From contig JAQBNG010000008.1 of the NCBI GenBank assembly GCA_028288675.1, positions 1-37,550 of the forward strand: a stretch of DNA of 37,550 nucleotides. The letters run 5' to 3'. Below are positions 25,147-32,490 of the stretch, piece after piece. The DNA comes from Flavisolibacter sp. (GTDB taxonomy: Bacteria > Bacteroidota > Bacteroidia > Chitinophagales > Chitinophagaceae). The notes below the pieces were generated by a model, which was given only the letters and a program-made list of their open reading frames with translations, ran no database searches and had not been told where the DNA came from. Position 1 is the stretch's first letter. Every line of letters begins with the position of its first letter. Position numbers and translations under genes: made by a program.

Positions 25147-26123
25147 TACCTTGGTATATCCAGCGATTGAATGATTTGTTTGATGACGTTATCCTCCGTT
25201 ACACCTTCCATTTCTTTATCAGGAGAAAGTATAATGCGGTGACGCAGTACGGAAGGAACTACTTCGAGTATATCTTCCGGCGTAACAAAGTCGCGGCCGT
25301 TGATAGCTGCAACCGCTTTGGACGCATTCATAATAGCCAGCGAGGCACGTGGTGAACCACCGAGATGAATGGATTTATGATTGCGTGTCTGATGCGTTAG
25401 TTTGGCAATGAAAGTCAGCAACCTGGGATCAATAACAATCTCCTTTACAATTTTCCTGATGCGTACAATGGTATCGCCATGCAGTACAGATTGTATGGCG
25501 CTCATCGCATCGGTATTACCCATGTGGTGAAACTGGGATAGAATCTCCAACTCTTCCGCTTCCGTTGGATACGGCACAACTATTTTGAATAAAAAGCGGT
25601 CCAACTGCGCTTCGGGCAGGCGGTAGGTTCCCTCCTGCTCAATTGGGTTTTGCGTAGCCAGTACCATAAAAGGCGCCTGCATCGGGTATGTTTTTCCATC
25701 CATGGTTATTTGCTTTTCTTCCATTACTTCAAATAACGCAGCCTGGGTTTTTGCAGGGGCACGGTTGATCTCATCTATCAAAACAATATTGCCGAAAATG
25801 GGCCCCCGCTTAAAATCAAAACTGCCTTCTTTTGGATTGAAAACAGGCGTACCTATAACATCAGAAGGCATCAGGTCAGGCGTAAACTGTATGCGTGAAA
25901 AACCCACTGCCAGCGACCGGGCCACTAATTTTGCTGTTAACGTTTTTGCTACACCGGGCACGCCTTCAATCAACACATGACCATCAGCCAGCAAGGCAGT
26001 AATAATGAGCTTCACCATTTCATCCTGCCCTACAATAATCTTCTTTATCTGTTGACGTACACTTTGTACGGCTTCATTTAACTGGGTTAAATCGGTACGG
26101 TGCTCAAAAACTTGTTCTTCCAT
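25146..26123 (-). CDS. MoxR-family AAA+ ATPase
   Basis: The ATG at 26123, one base after the stop of the preceding gene, is preferred to an upstream in-frame start at 26213 that would overlap that gene by about 90 bp; the product is then 325 residues. Walker A is GVPGVAKT (54-61), Walker B IVLIDE (113-118) followed by INRAP, sensor 1 is Asn159 in LATQNP, and a C-terminal winged-helix-like part (about 245-315) has 'GGSPRASLAIMNASKAVAA'. MoxR ATPases remodel vWA-domain partners in the cytoplasm, often with metal- or complex-maturation roles. It is fourth in the chain of overlapping genes, followed directly by DUF58. Family and ATPase signature are firm; the substrate is not known. Confidence 0.95.
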   Translation of the reverse strand: MEEQVFEHRTDLTQLNEAVQSVRQQIKKIIVGQDEMVKLIITALLADGHVLIEGVPGVAKTLTAKLVARSLAVGFSRIQFTPDLMPSDVIGTPVFNPKEGSFDFKRGPIFGNIVLIDEINRAPAKTQAALFEVMEEKQITMDGKTYPMQAPFMVLATQNPIEQEGTYRLPEAQLDRFLFKIVVPYPTEAEELEILSQFHHMGNTDAMSAIQSVLHGDTIVRIRKIVKEIVIDPRLLTFIAKLTHQTRNHKSIHLGGSPRASLAIMNASKAVAAINGRDFVTPEDILEVVPSVLRHRIILSPDKEMEGVTEDNVIKQIIQSLDIPR

Positions 26124-26124
26124 T

Positions 26125-27330
26125 TTATGTATTTTGATAAAAGAGTTCCAACTGTTTATGAAAATGAGATAGCTCGCTGCTGCTGATGGCTGCTTTTGTT
26201 TTAATGTCTTCAATTGATGCGACGAAGCTTTTTATTTCTTCTGCAGCATAACCGCTTTTAAAATGCAGCGCCTGCACAAAGGCATCATCAAGGGTATGTG
26301 TTGGCAGCTTATACTTTGAACGTACATGCTCTAAAAAATAGGCTGCCATTTTAGTAGCTAAATTTTTATGGTCTTTCTTATCGTAATAAAGACGTCCTAA
26401 TGTTTTTACAAAATCAAGCGAATCATTCTTAGGCTTCGGGTGCAGGGGAATCATACGTTGCCTTCTTCTCATGCCAAGCAAAACAAAAAGCAGCAAGGTA
26501 GCAGCGCCCACCAACAAGCCCCATTTAAAAGATGGATAGCTGAATAAAGCACTCAGCCAATTAGGGTCATCACTGCCAGGACTGTACGGCTTCTGCAGAT
26601 AATATTCATTCCAGAGAATTGTGGTTATGTCTTTAGGCAATACAGAAAATACCTTTTGATAATATTGCACATTGGCTTTGTGCAGGATGAAATAATTACT
26701 AAATGCCACCGGGGCTGCATGAATGAAAAAGCTACCCTGCCCCTTGTTCAATTGAATAAAATTTGGAAAGCCAGCCCAATTTCTGCCAAGTGTAAAGCTG
26801 TGTGCCGTATCGACTGAAATAAAAGAGCCTTCGTACTTTTTCCCGGGATAGGTGTAGTAAGCAACAGAACTAAAAGCAGGCTGCTCTAACCGGATTTTCA
26901 AGCTATCGTTTGATGAAGAATAATAATCAGAGCGAATAGCCAGATTGAAGTAATTAGAAAGATCATCCGAAGCAGAACGGGCAATAATAAAAACATAGTT
27001 GCCCTTGGAAACAAAATCGGATAGGCGTTCTACTTCTTCATCGTCAGCATCAAAATAATCGGCCATTAAAATAACTGCCTGGTTTGGTTTATCCGTGTCA
27101 ACACTATCCCAGCCTCCCGGATATTTTGCATCATGCGGCGTGGCAGCACCAGGAAACATAGATGATAAAAGTTCTCTTGCTACTCTTGTCCCATACGGAA
27201 TTTTATCCTGCTGCTTAAGCGTGATGCGTTCATCCATTCGCCGCACCGTCTTTGTATCATCAGATGCCATAAGGATGATAAGCAACAGCAACAAAACACA
27301 GCCGATAATGTAGGGAAACAGTTTCTTCAT
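26125..27330 (-). CDS. DUF4350 domain membrane protein
   Basis: 401 residues. An N-terminal membrane helix (about 5-22) is followed by a periplasmic domain (25-265) of alternating strands and helices: 'VARELLSSMFPG', 'NQAVILMADYFD', 'LSDFVSKGNYVFIIA', as in the DUF4350 family (a ThuA/GATase-like fold). A second membrane helix lies at about 270-290 (WGLLVGAATLLLFVLLGM), and a cytoplasmic helical C-terminus (295-401) ends at the stop. Its stop is one base before the MoxR ATG. Its own start overlaps the DUF4129 stop by 4 bp (ATGA type). The fixed neighbourhood suggests a membrane platform working with MoxR, but no enzymatic activity is established. Confidence 0.85.
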   Translation of the reverse strand: MKKLFPYIIGCVLLLLLIILMASDDTKTVRRMDERITLKQQDKIPYGTRVARELLSSMFPGAATPHDAKYPGGWDSVDTDKPNQAVILMADYFDADDEEVERLSDFVSKGNYVFIIARSASDDLSNYFNLAIRSDYYSSSNDSLKIRLEQPAFSSVAYYTYPGKKYEGSFISVDTAHSFTLGRNWAGFPNFIQLNKGQGSFFIHAAPVAFSNYFILHKANVQYYQKVFSVLPKDITTILWNEYYLQKPYSPGSDDPNWLSALFSYPSFKWGLLVGAATLLLFVLLGMRRRQRMIPLHPKPKNDSLDFVKTLGRLYYDKKDHKNLATKMAAYFLEHVRSKYKLPTHTLDDAFVQALHFKSGYAAEEIKSFVASIEDIKTKAAISSSELSHFHKQLELFYQNT

Positions 27331-28055
27331 GATGGCAAACTGCTTTTAAAACCGGCAAAGTCTTTTTGCATCATAATAAATCCTTCTTCCGAAAGGGGGA
27401 ACCCACCATACCAGGTATATTCAAAGTTTCGGGTAAGCCTGAAGAAGTCGGGGTAATAACGGCTACCCGATAAACCAGCCAGATAATCACTGTTGGTTTT
27501 TTCGTGTCCGTAGTTTATAATATTTCGTTGCGATAATTCTTTTAAGGTACGCAGGTACCAAAGCCGCACTGCCAAACGATAGTTTTTAGTATCTACCGCT
27601 TTTGCTATTTCTTTATCATAATTCACCATAAAAATGTCTTCGGTGATTTCACTTTGCTCTTCCTCTAAAATCTTTTCCGGTGTTTGGCGAAAGAGCTGAA
27701 GATTACTTGAAGCCAGGTACCAAATAACAACCGCTATAAAACTTACCACAATCAGTATCCACAATAAATTATTAATGCCAGACTGGTTGCCCGCTTCTTT
27801 TTTCTTTACCGGTACCAGGTTAGCATACCAGTACGCTTCTTCATTTTTTAAGCTGTCTATTTTTTTTTGAGGCACTTTTTTTTCCTCAATAATTCGTACT
27901 TCCCTGATGGGCAAAAATGCGTCATCATCCAGGCTTGTTTTATTTACCTGTGAAACTATAAGTGTATCCTGCACGTTTACCTCATCCTGTGCTAATGCCG
28001 CGATGCCAGCTAATAAAAGCAGTAGTGAAAAAATATTACGAAGATGGTTATACAT
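27327..28055 (-). CDS. DUF4129 domain protein
   Basis: 242 residues. A signal peptide (about 1-22, ending ALA) or anchor is followed by a short periplasmic part, a membrane helix at about 95-115 (LLWILIVVSFIAVVIWYLAS) and a cytoplasmic C-terminal domain (about 140-242). The latter carries the DUF4129 pattern: 'RLAVRLWYLRTLKELSQR', 'FRLTRNFEYTWYGGFPLSEE'. DUF4129 is known chiefly as a companion of MoxR/DUF58 and transglutaminase-like proteins in the envelope. It overlaps the SpoIIM-like gene by 8 bp and DUF4350 by 4 bp, so it is co-translated with both. Confidence 0.85.
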   Translation of the reverse strand: MYNHLRNIFSLLLLLAGIAALAQDEVNVQDTLIVSQVNKTSLDDDAFLPIREVRIIEEKKVPQKKIDSLKNEEAYWYANLVPVKKKEAGNQSGINNLLWILIVVSFIAVVIWYLASSNLQLFRQTPEKILEEEQSEITEDIFMVNYDKEIAKAVDTKNYRLAVRLWYLRTLKELSQRNIINYGHEKTNSDYLAGLSGSRYYPDFFRLTRNFEYTWYGGFPLSEEGFIMMQKDFAGFKSSLPS

Positions 28056-29052
28056 CCTGGTCCTTTTGTATTCGTTTCAATTTACCGGGATAAACAATAA
28101 AATAATAAATAATGATGGCTGCCGAAGAAAGAAGTATGAAGATGTTGAGCACCAAAGGCATTTTATAATAACGTGTTACAAAGCCTTCGTAAAAAGCGGC
28201 CAGCATCAATACAGGTATCAGGCCCACCACTATTTTCACACCATCTTTTACCCCTTCTTTAAATGCATCCATCCGGCTTTGTGTTCCCGGAAAAAGATAG
28301 CTTGTTCCCATTACCGCCCCGGCTGCACAGGCCATTACAATAGCCGTTAATTCCAGCAGGCCATGAATCATTACCGCTAATACAAAACCGGTTCCGTAAC
28401 CTTTGGCAAAAAACATATAGTTAAACACGCCTACCCGCATAGCTTCTTTGCCAAGTGCCTGCAACGAAAAAATGCCCAGGATAATTCCTTTTCCAAAAAC
28501 CATAAACGAAACAATGATGTTGTTGATCATGATTCCAATCCACATAAAAAACGAATTGCCGCCTTCGTAAATACCAAATGGATTTCCCTCAGCAATATTT
28601 TTTTCTGTTTCATCAACATACCTGTTGCCAAACACTTCCCGTATAAAAGTCGGGTCTTGCTTAGCGGTAAAAAAACCTACCGTATAAAAAAGTGCAAAGA
28701 TGAAAAAAGAGAACAGCATGATCCGCCAATGTCTATATACAGTCAGCGGCACATCATACTTCCAGAAGCGCAGCAGGCGGTTATTTTCCTCCCTGCGGTT
28801 TTGATAAATGCCCAAATAAATTTTAGAGGCCAGCGCATTAATGTATCTGGTTGCCCGGCTTGTGGGATAATACGTTTTTGCATAGCTCAGGTCATCCACA
28901 AGCTGCACAAAATCCTTCGCAGTTTCATCCGCATCGGTGCTCAGGCCCTGTTGTATTTTTTCCCAGCGGGATTTATTCTTTTTTATGAAAAGGCCTTCTC
29001 TCAGGTGAGGTAATTTAAGGTGGTAAAATACGATGTAGGTTTGAAAGTGCAA
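28048..29052 (-). CDS. SpoIIM-like (DUF95) integral membrane protein; start uncertain
   Basis: Up to 334 residues from a TTG at 29052. The family motif 'REGLFIKKNKSRWEKIQQ' begins near residue 18, and homologues normally begin MRE(A/G)xFIKKN; in this sequence the codon at that place is CTG (29002-29004). Either a TTG start adds 16 residues of no clear value, or a CTG start is used. Five membrane helices follow (about 112-130, 175-195, 215-245, 265-285, 300-320), with the conserved HGLLELTA in helix 3. In Firmicutes SpoIIM works in sporulation engulfment, but non-sporulating Bacteroidota have this membrane domain next to RDD and MoxR genes, so a sporulation role should not be inferred. It heads the five-gene minus-strand chain. 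Confidence 0.85.
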   Translation of the reverse strand: MHFQTYIVFYHLKLPHLREGLFIKKNKSRWEKIQQGLSTDADETAKDFVQLVDDLSYAKTYYPTSRATRYINALASKIYLGIYQNRREENNRLLRFWKYDVPLTVYRHWRIMLFSFFIFALFYTVGFFTAKQDPTFIREVFGNRYVDETEKNIAEGNPFGIYEGGNSFFMWIGIMINNIIVSFMVFGKGIILGIFSLQALGKEAMRVGVFNYMFFAKGYGTGFVLAVMIHGLLELTAIVMACAAGAVMGTSYLFPGTQSRMDAFKEGVKDGVKIVVGLIPVLMLAAFYEGFVTRYYKMPLVLNIFILLSSAAIIIYYFIVYPGKLKRIQKDQDV

Positions 29053-29071
29053 GGGAAGATTTTAAGGGATA

Positions 29072-29105
29072 TTTGACTGAACTACATCCCAAAAAATTAT
29101 ATTTG
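29072..29105 (+). promoter_or_regulatory. Promoter of the RDD gene, placing transcription start at or near the ATG
   Basis: TTTG at 29072-29075 and TATATTTG at 29098-29105 (a perfect TAnnTTTG) are separated by 22 bp, a good Bacteroidota -33/-7 pair. The ATG at 29110 lies only four bases after the -7 box. Since initiation normally occurs 5-8 bases after the box, the transcript would be leaderless or have a leader of a few bases. Confidence 0.55.
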
Positions 29106-29109
29106 ACCT

Positions 29110-29916
29110 ATGAGCACTGTGCGTATCGCTACCAATTTTAATATTGATATAGAGTTTACCGCTCCGCCATTTTATCGTCGCGCAGGCGCCTGGATCATTG
29201 ATATGATCGTGTTGATCTTTTATAGCATTATCGCTACAAATATTTTACACTCGTTCACCAGCACTATTAACCGAGAGGAAGGGGGCAACGTTACTGTGTG
29301 GGCCATTTCCCTGTTACTTATGCTACCTTTTATTTTATATCATGTAGTGCTGGAGGCCACGATGAATGGCCAAAGCATTGGCAAAAAAATAATGGGAATT
29401 AAAGTTGTTTCTGAAAATGGCGGAAGGGCTTCCCTCAGCCAGCTAATTATTCGTTGGCTCATTCGCACTTCCGATTATACATTACTTATCATTATTGTAT
29501 TTATTCCTAATGCAAGTAGCATAGGTCCGCAGATTTACTGGGGTATCGCAGGCGCCCTTGCCTTGCTGATCGCTGATTTAGTTTTAGTAAATATCCGCAA
29601 GCAACAACGCCTTGGCGATATTCTGGCTCACACGGTTTTAATCGACATAAAACAAAAAGAAAAGCTAACGGATACTGTTTTTTTAGAAGTAGCTGACAGT
29701 TACGTTCCGCAGTTTCCGCAAATTATGCAACTCAGCGACAGGGATATTAATAGTTTAAAAGGAATTATTGATGTGGCGAAAAAACAAAAGGATTACAACA
29801 TGGCTTACGCAGCGTCTGAAAAAATAAAAGCGCATCTAAAAATTAATACCCACTTAGAACCGGAAGAGTTCCTGGAAGTGCTGCTGAAGGACTATAATTA
29901 TCTTTCTACGAACTAA
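29110..29916 (+). CDS. RDD family membrane protein
   Basis: 268 residues. RDD domain: 'PPFYRRAGAWIIDMIVLIFY' (Arg and Asp of the signature, helix 1), helices at about 30-48, 68-85 and 120-165, 'NGQSIGKKIMGIKVV' (95-115), and a closing 'RLGDILAHTVLID' with the third signature Asp. The C-terminal cytoplasmic tail (about 190-268) is helical. RDD proteins are small inner-membrane proteins, some suggested to act as Na+/H+ antiporters or lipid-linked transporters; function here is unknown. The gene is divergent from the SpoIIM/DUF4129/MoxR chain, a pairing seen repeatedly in Bacteroidota, so they are probably functionally linked. It appears to be leaderless (see the promoter entry). Confidence 0.92.
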   Translation: MSTVRIATNFNIDIEFTAPPFYRRAGAWIIDMIVLIFYSIIATNILHSFTSTINREEGGNVTVWAISLLLMLPFILYHVVLEATMNGQSIGKKIMGIKVVSENGGRASLSQLIIRWLIRTSDYTLLIIIVFIPNASSIGPQIYWGIAGALALLIADLVLVNIRKQQRLGDILAHTVLIDIKQKEKLTDTVFLEVADSYVPQFPQIMQLSDRDINSLKGIIDVAKKQKDYNMAYAASEKIKAHLKINTHLEPEEFLEVLLKDYNYLSTN

Positions 29917-29922
29917 TAAAAA

Positions 29923-29990
29923 CAATAGGCAATATGCAGTTTTCAGTAGAGGCACTGATTGCATATTGCCTATTGCTAATTGCCTATTTG
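29923..29990. terminator. Perfect 16-bp inverted repeat between convergent genes, with repeated tail
   Basis: caataggcaatatgca (29923-29938) and tgcatattgcctattg (29960-29975) are exact reverse complements with a 21-base loop. They sit 7 bp after the RDD stop and 19 bp before the proS stop. The 10-mer attgcctatt is repeated at 29965-29974 and 29979-29988. A bidirectional transcription-end hairpin is the simplest role. The right side runs into gttttt, fitting a plus-strand terminator. The motif also recalls short repeats that recur in Bacteroidota spacers, so it may be a mobile or duplicated repeat. Confidence 0.65.
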
Positions 29991-29993
29991 TTT

Positions 29994-31472
29994 TTAATAC
30001 GCTCTTGCAAATAAAACGCGTTGTGAAGATGGCTTTCCCGTTAAAATGCACTTCCCTTCTTCCTGTAAATTATTTAATGGAATACATCGGATAGTAGCTT
30101 TCGTTTTTTCTTTGATAGCTTCCTCCGTTTCAGCTGTGCCATCCCAATGCGCTGAAACAAAACCGGCTTTTGTATCCAGCACCTTCTCAAATTCTTCCCA
30201 ACCATCTACCTGGGTTGTATGCTCTTCTCTAAAATTTAATGCACGGTTGTATAAATTCTCCTGGATTTGGACAAGTAAGTCTTTAATATGTTCTGCCAAG
30301 TTTTCTAAAGCAACTGAAGTTTTTTCTTTTGTATCCCTTCGTGCCACTTCCGCTACACCATTTTGTAAGTCTCTTGCACCAATAGCTACACGTACGGGAA
30401 CTCCTTTTAATTCATACTCGGCAAACTTCCATCCCGGGCGGTTATTATCATTGTCATCATACTTCACACTAATGCCTGCTGCTTTTAGGTCCTGCATTAG
30501 TGCAATTACTTTTTCATCTATTTGGGCCTTTTGTTCATCGCCCTTGTAGATGGGAACAATTACAACCTGTATTGGTGCAATCCGTGGCGGAAGCACCAGG
30601 CCATTATCATCGCTATGCGCCATTACAAGTGCGCCAATTAACCGTGTACTTACGCCCCAACTTGTTGCCCACACATACTCCTGCTTATTTTCCTTACTTA
30701 AATATTTTACGTCAAAGGCTTTTGCAAAATTTTGTCCCAGGAAATGCGAGGTACCCGCCTGTAAGGCTTTGCCGTCCTGCATCATGGCTTCAATACAATA
30801 GGTATCTTCTGCGCCTGCAAAGCGTTCGGCTGGTGTTTTTACTCCGCGGATAACAGGCAATGCCATATATTCTTCCGCAAAAGTGGCATACACTTCCAGC
30901 ATCCTTTCTGTTTCTTCAACTGCTTCTTGTTTAGTAGAATGAGCTGTATGCCCTTCCTGCCATAAAAATTCAGTTGTTCGCAAAAACAATCGTGTGCGCA
31001 TCTCCCAACGAACTACGTTCGCCCATTGATTGATAAGAAGAGGCAAGTCGCGGTACGATTTAATCCAGTCTTTATACGTATTCCAGATGATAGCTTCGCT
31101 TGTTGGCCGAACCACCAGTTCCTCTTCCAGTTTTGCCTCCGGATCCACCATCAGCTTCCCCGGTTTTGAAGGATCGTTTTTTAAACGATAATGCGTGACC
31201 ACTGCACATTCTTTTGCAAAGCCTTCCGCATTTTTTTCTTCTGCTTCAAATAAGCTTTTAGGGACGAACAGCGGGAAGTATGCATTTTGATGGCCGGTAT
31301 CCTTAAACATTTTATCCAGCACATCACGCATGTTTTCCCATAGCGCAAAACCATAAGGTTTTATTACCATGCAGCCCCGAACGGCGGAGTAATCCGCTAA
31401 CCCGCTTTTCAGCACTAAATCGTTATACCATTCCGAATAATTTTCCGCACGGGAAGTCAGTTCTTTGCTCAT
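29994..31472 (-). CDS. proS: Prolyl-tRNA synthetase (short class II, archaeal/eukaryote-type)
   Basis: 492 residues, the usual length for the short ProRS found in Bacteroidota (no bacterial editing INS domain). Class II motifs are all present: motif 2 '[20 protein letters not shown]' then HTAH, motif 3 '[19 protein letters not shown]', and motif 1 around '[11 protein letters not shown]'. The anticodon-binding domain lies at about 290-390, and the C-terminal zinc/ProS-C-like domain ends in the invariant-like Tyr (FARAY). It charges tRNA(Pro) with proline in the cytoplasm and is essential. The gene is flanked by repeat-bearing spacers on both sides and has a candidate -7 box about 75-80 bp upstream. 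Confidence 0.97.
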   Translation of the reverse strand: MSKELTSRAENYSEWYNDLVLKSGLADYSAVRGCMVIKPYGFALWENMRDVLDKMFKDTGHQNAYFPLFVPKSLFEAEEKNAEGFAKECAVVTHYRLKNDPSKPGKLMVDPEAKLEEELVVRPTSEAIIWNTYKDWIKSYRDLPLLINQWANVVRWEMRTRLFLRTTEFLWQEGHTAHSTKQEAVEETERMLEVYATFAEEYMALPVIRGVKTPAERFAGAEDTYCIEAMMQDGKALQAGTSHFLGQNFAKAFDVKYLSKENKQEYVWATSWGVSTRLIGALVMAHSDDNGLVLPPRIAPIQVVIVPIYKGDEQKAQIDEKVIALMQDLKAAGISVKYDDNDNNRPGWKFAEYELKGVPVRVAIGARDLQNGVAEVARRDTKEKTSVALENLAEHIKDLLVQIQENLYNRALNFREEHTTQVDGWEEFEKVLDTKAGFVSAHWDGTAETEEAIKEKTKATIRCIPLNNLQEEGKCILTGKPSSQRVLFARAY

Positions 31473-31476
31473 TTTT

Positions 31477-31517
31477 TAGTCGTAGTTTGTGGTTCGTTGT
31501 TTGTAGTTGTTGCTCTT
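31477..31517. repeat. Short-period degenerate repeat upstream of proS
   Basis: The spacer before the proS ATG consists of agtcgtagtttgtggttcg and tgtttgtagttgttg, where a 'gtagtttgt/gtggttcgt/gtttgtagt' unit of about 7-9 bases recurs. On the proS coding strand it is a CA-rich leader (ACAAACTACGA-type). Similar 'GTAGTTCGTAGTT'-type short repeats are frequent in spacers of Bacteroidota genomes, though I rely on memory for that statement. Confidence 0.5.
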
Positions 31518-31546
31518 TGATGAAGGCGATTTATGCTTTATAAAAT

Positions 31547-31554
31547 CAAAAATA
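31547..31554 (-). promoter_or_regulatory. Candidate -7 promoter box of proS
   Basis: CAAAAATA on the plus strand is TATTTTTG on the minus strand, a perfect TAnnTTTG. It lies 75 bp before the proS ATG, predicting a leader of about 65-70 nt that would include the CA-rich repeat at 31477-31517. No convincing -33 TTTG is seen at the ideal distance. Confidence 0.4.
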
Positions 31555-31659
31555 TAAAACACAAAACCCTGAATTTGAATTGTCTTTTGTTTAACAGCAA
31601 AATGAATGAAATTTACTCTGTTGATGGCAAAAATAACAGTAACCTCTAAATCATTAGCC

Positions 31660-32388
31660 ATGAAATCTTATTTACCTCTTCTTTCTTTAGCACTTGTTTT
31701 TGCGGGTTGTTCTACTTCGTATCAAACCGGGCAAACTCCTGACGATGTTTATTTTTCTCCTGAACGTCAGCGTGACGAATACGTTCGCGTAGAAGAAAAG
31801 AATGACCGCCAGTATCGAAATAGCGACTATCAAATTTCGGAAGTAGAAAGGGAAGACCGCTACCTGCGCATGAAAACAAGTTATCGCCGCTATTCCATTT
31901 TGGATAATTACGATACATATGGTTATAGCGGAAGCAATTACTATCGTTATAATGATTACTACCGTAACAATAATTATAACTGCTACAATACCAATTGGAA
32001 TTCGAAATGGGGTTCTTACAATCCGTACTATTATAATCCTTACTACAGCAATCCTTATTACTCAGGTTATGTAGCAGGCAATGTAAGACCGGTTTATAAC
32101 AAGCCACGCGGCAGCAACTTGAATATCTATAACGGGAATAACAATCCTAATACTTACAACACGCCGTCTAAGGGAAGAACATCAAACAACTCTTCCAACA
32201 ACAACAATAATTACAATGGAAGCGGAACAAATGCCGGCGGATTTTTAAGGGATGCATTTGGCGGCTCCAGCAATAAAAGTTCGACCCCTTCAAATTCAAA
32301 TTCGAGTTCTTCCAGTTCATCAACCCCGGCCCCAAGCAGCAGTTCTTCCAGCAGTGGAACTACCAGTGCACCGGCCAGGAAATTTTAA
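31660..32388 (+). CDS. Tyr/Asn/Ser-rich lipoprotein of unknown function
   Basis: The ATG at 31660 is preferred to the upstream in-frame ATG at 31606, as it gives a clean lipoprotein signal (MKSYLPLLSLALVFAGC, lipobox Cys17) and 242 residues. An acidic/charged part (about 25-80) is followed by a Tyr/Asn-rich segment (about 85-145, with repeated YNPYY-type units), an Asn-rich segment (about 160-200) and a Ser-rich C-terminus (about 210-235), ending in TSAPARKF. It lacks any catalytic motif. Such low-complexity lipoproteins are common in Bacteroidota and often lie at the cell surface, which is inference. It is divergent from proS and precedes the FadL-like gene by 102 bp. Confidence 0.72.
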   Translation: MKSYLPLLSLALVFAGCSTSYQTGQTPDDVYFSPERQRDEYVRVEEKNDRQYRNSDYQISEVEREDRYLRMKTSYRRYSILDNYDTYGYSGSNYYRYNDYYRNNNYNCYNTNWNSKWGSYNPYYYNPYYSNPYYSGYVAGNVRPVYNKPRGSNLNIYNGNNNPNTYNTPSKGRTSNNSSNNNNNYNGSGTNAGGFLRDAFGGSSNKSSTPSNSNSSSSSSSTPAPSSSSSSSGTTSAPARKF

Positions 32389-32490
32389 TCAAGGATAAAA
32401 TAAGTTAAAAGTGATTCACTACTACTGATGCCCTAAATCCCATCAGGTGTCTCGCTCATGCCTCTACTGTTATAACCTAAACTCTTTTTT

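Noticed and set aside
28048-29052. Sporulation gene (SpoIIM) implying spore formation
   Set aside because: Only the membrane domain is shared, the neighbourhood is MoxR/RDD, and no other sporulation gene is seen.
31606-31659. Upstream ATG start for the lipoprotein
   Set aside because: It would put 18 polar residues before a perfect lipobox signal peptide, which must be at the N-terminus to work.
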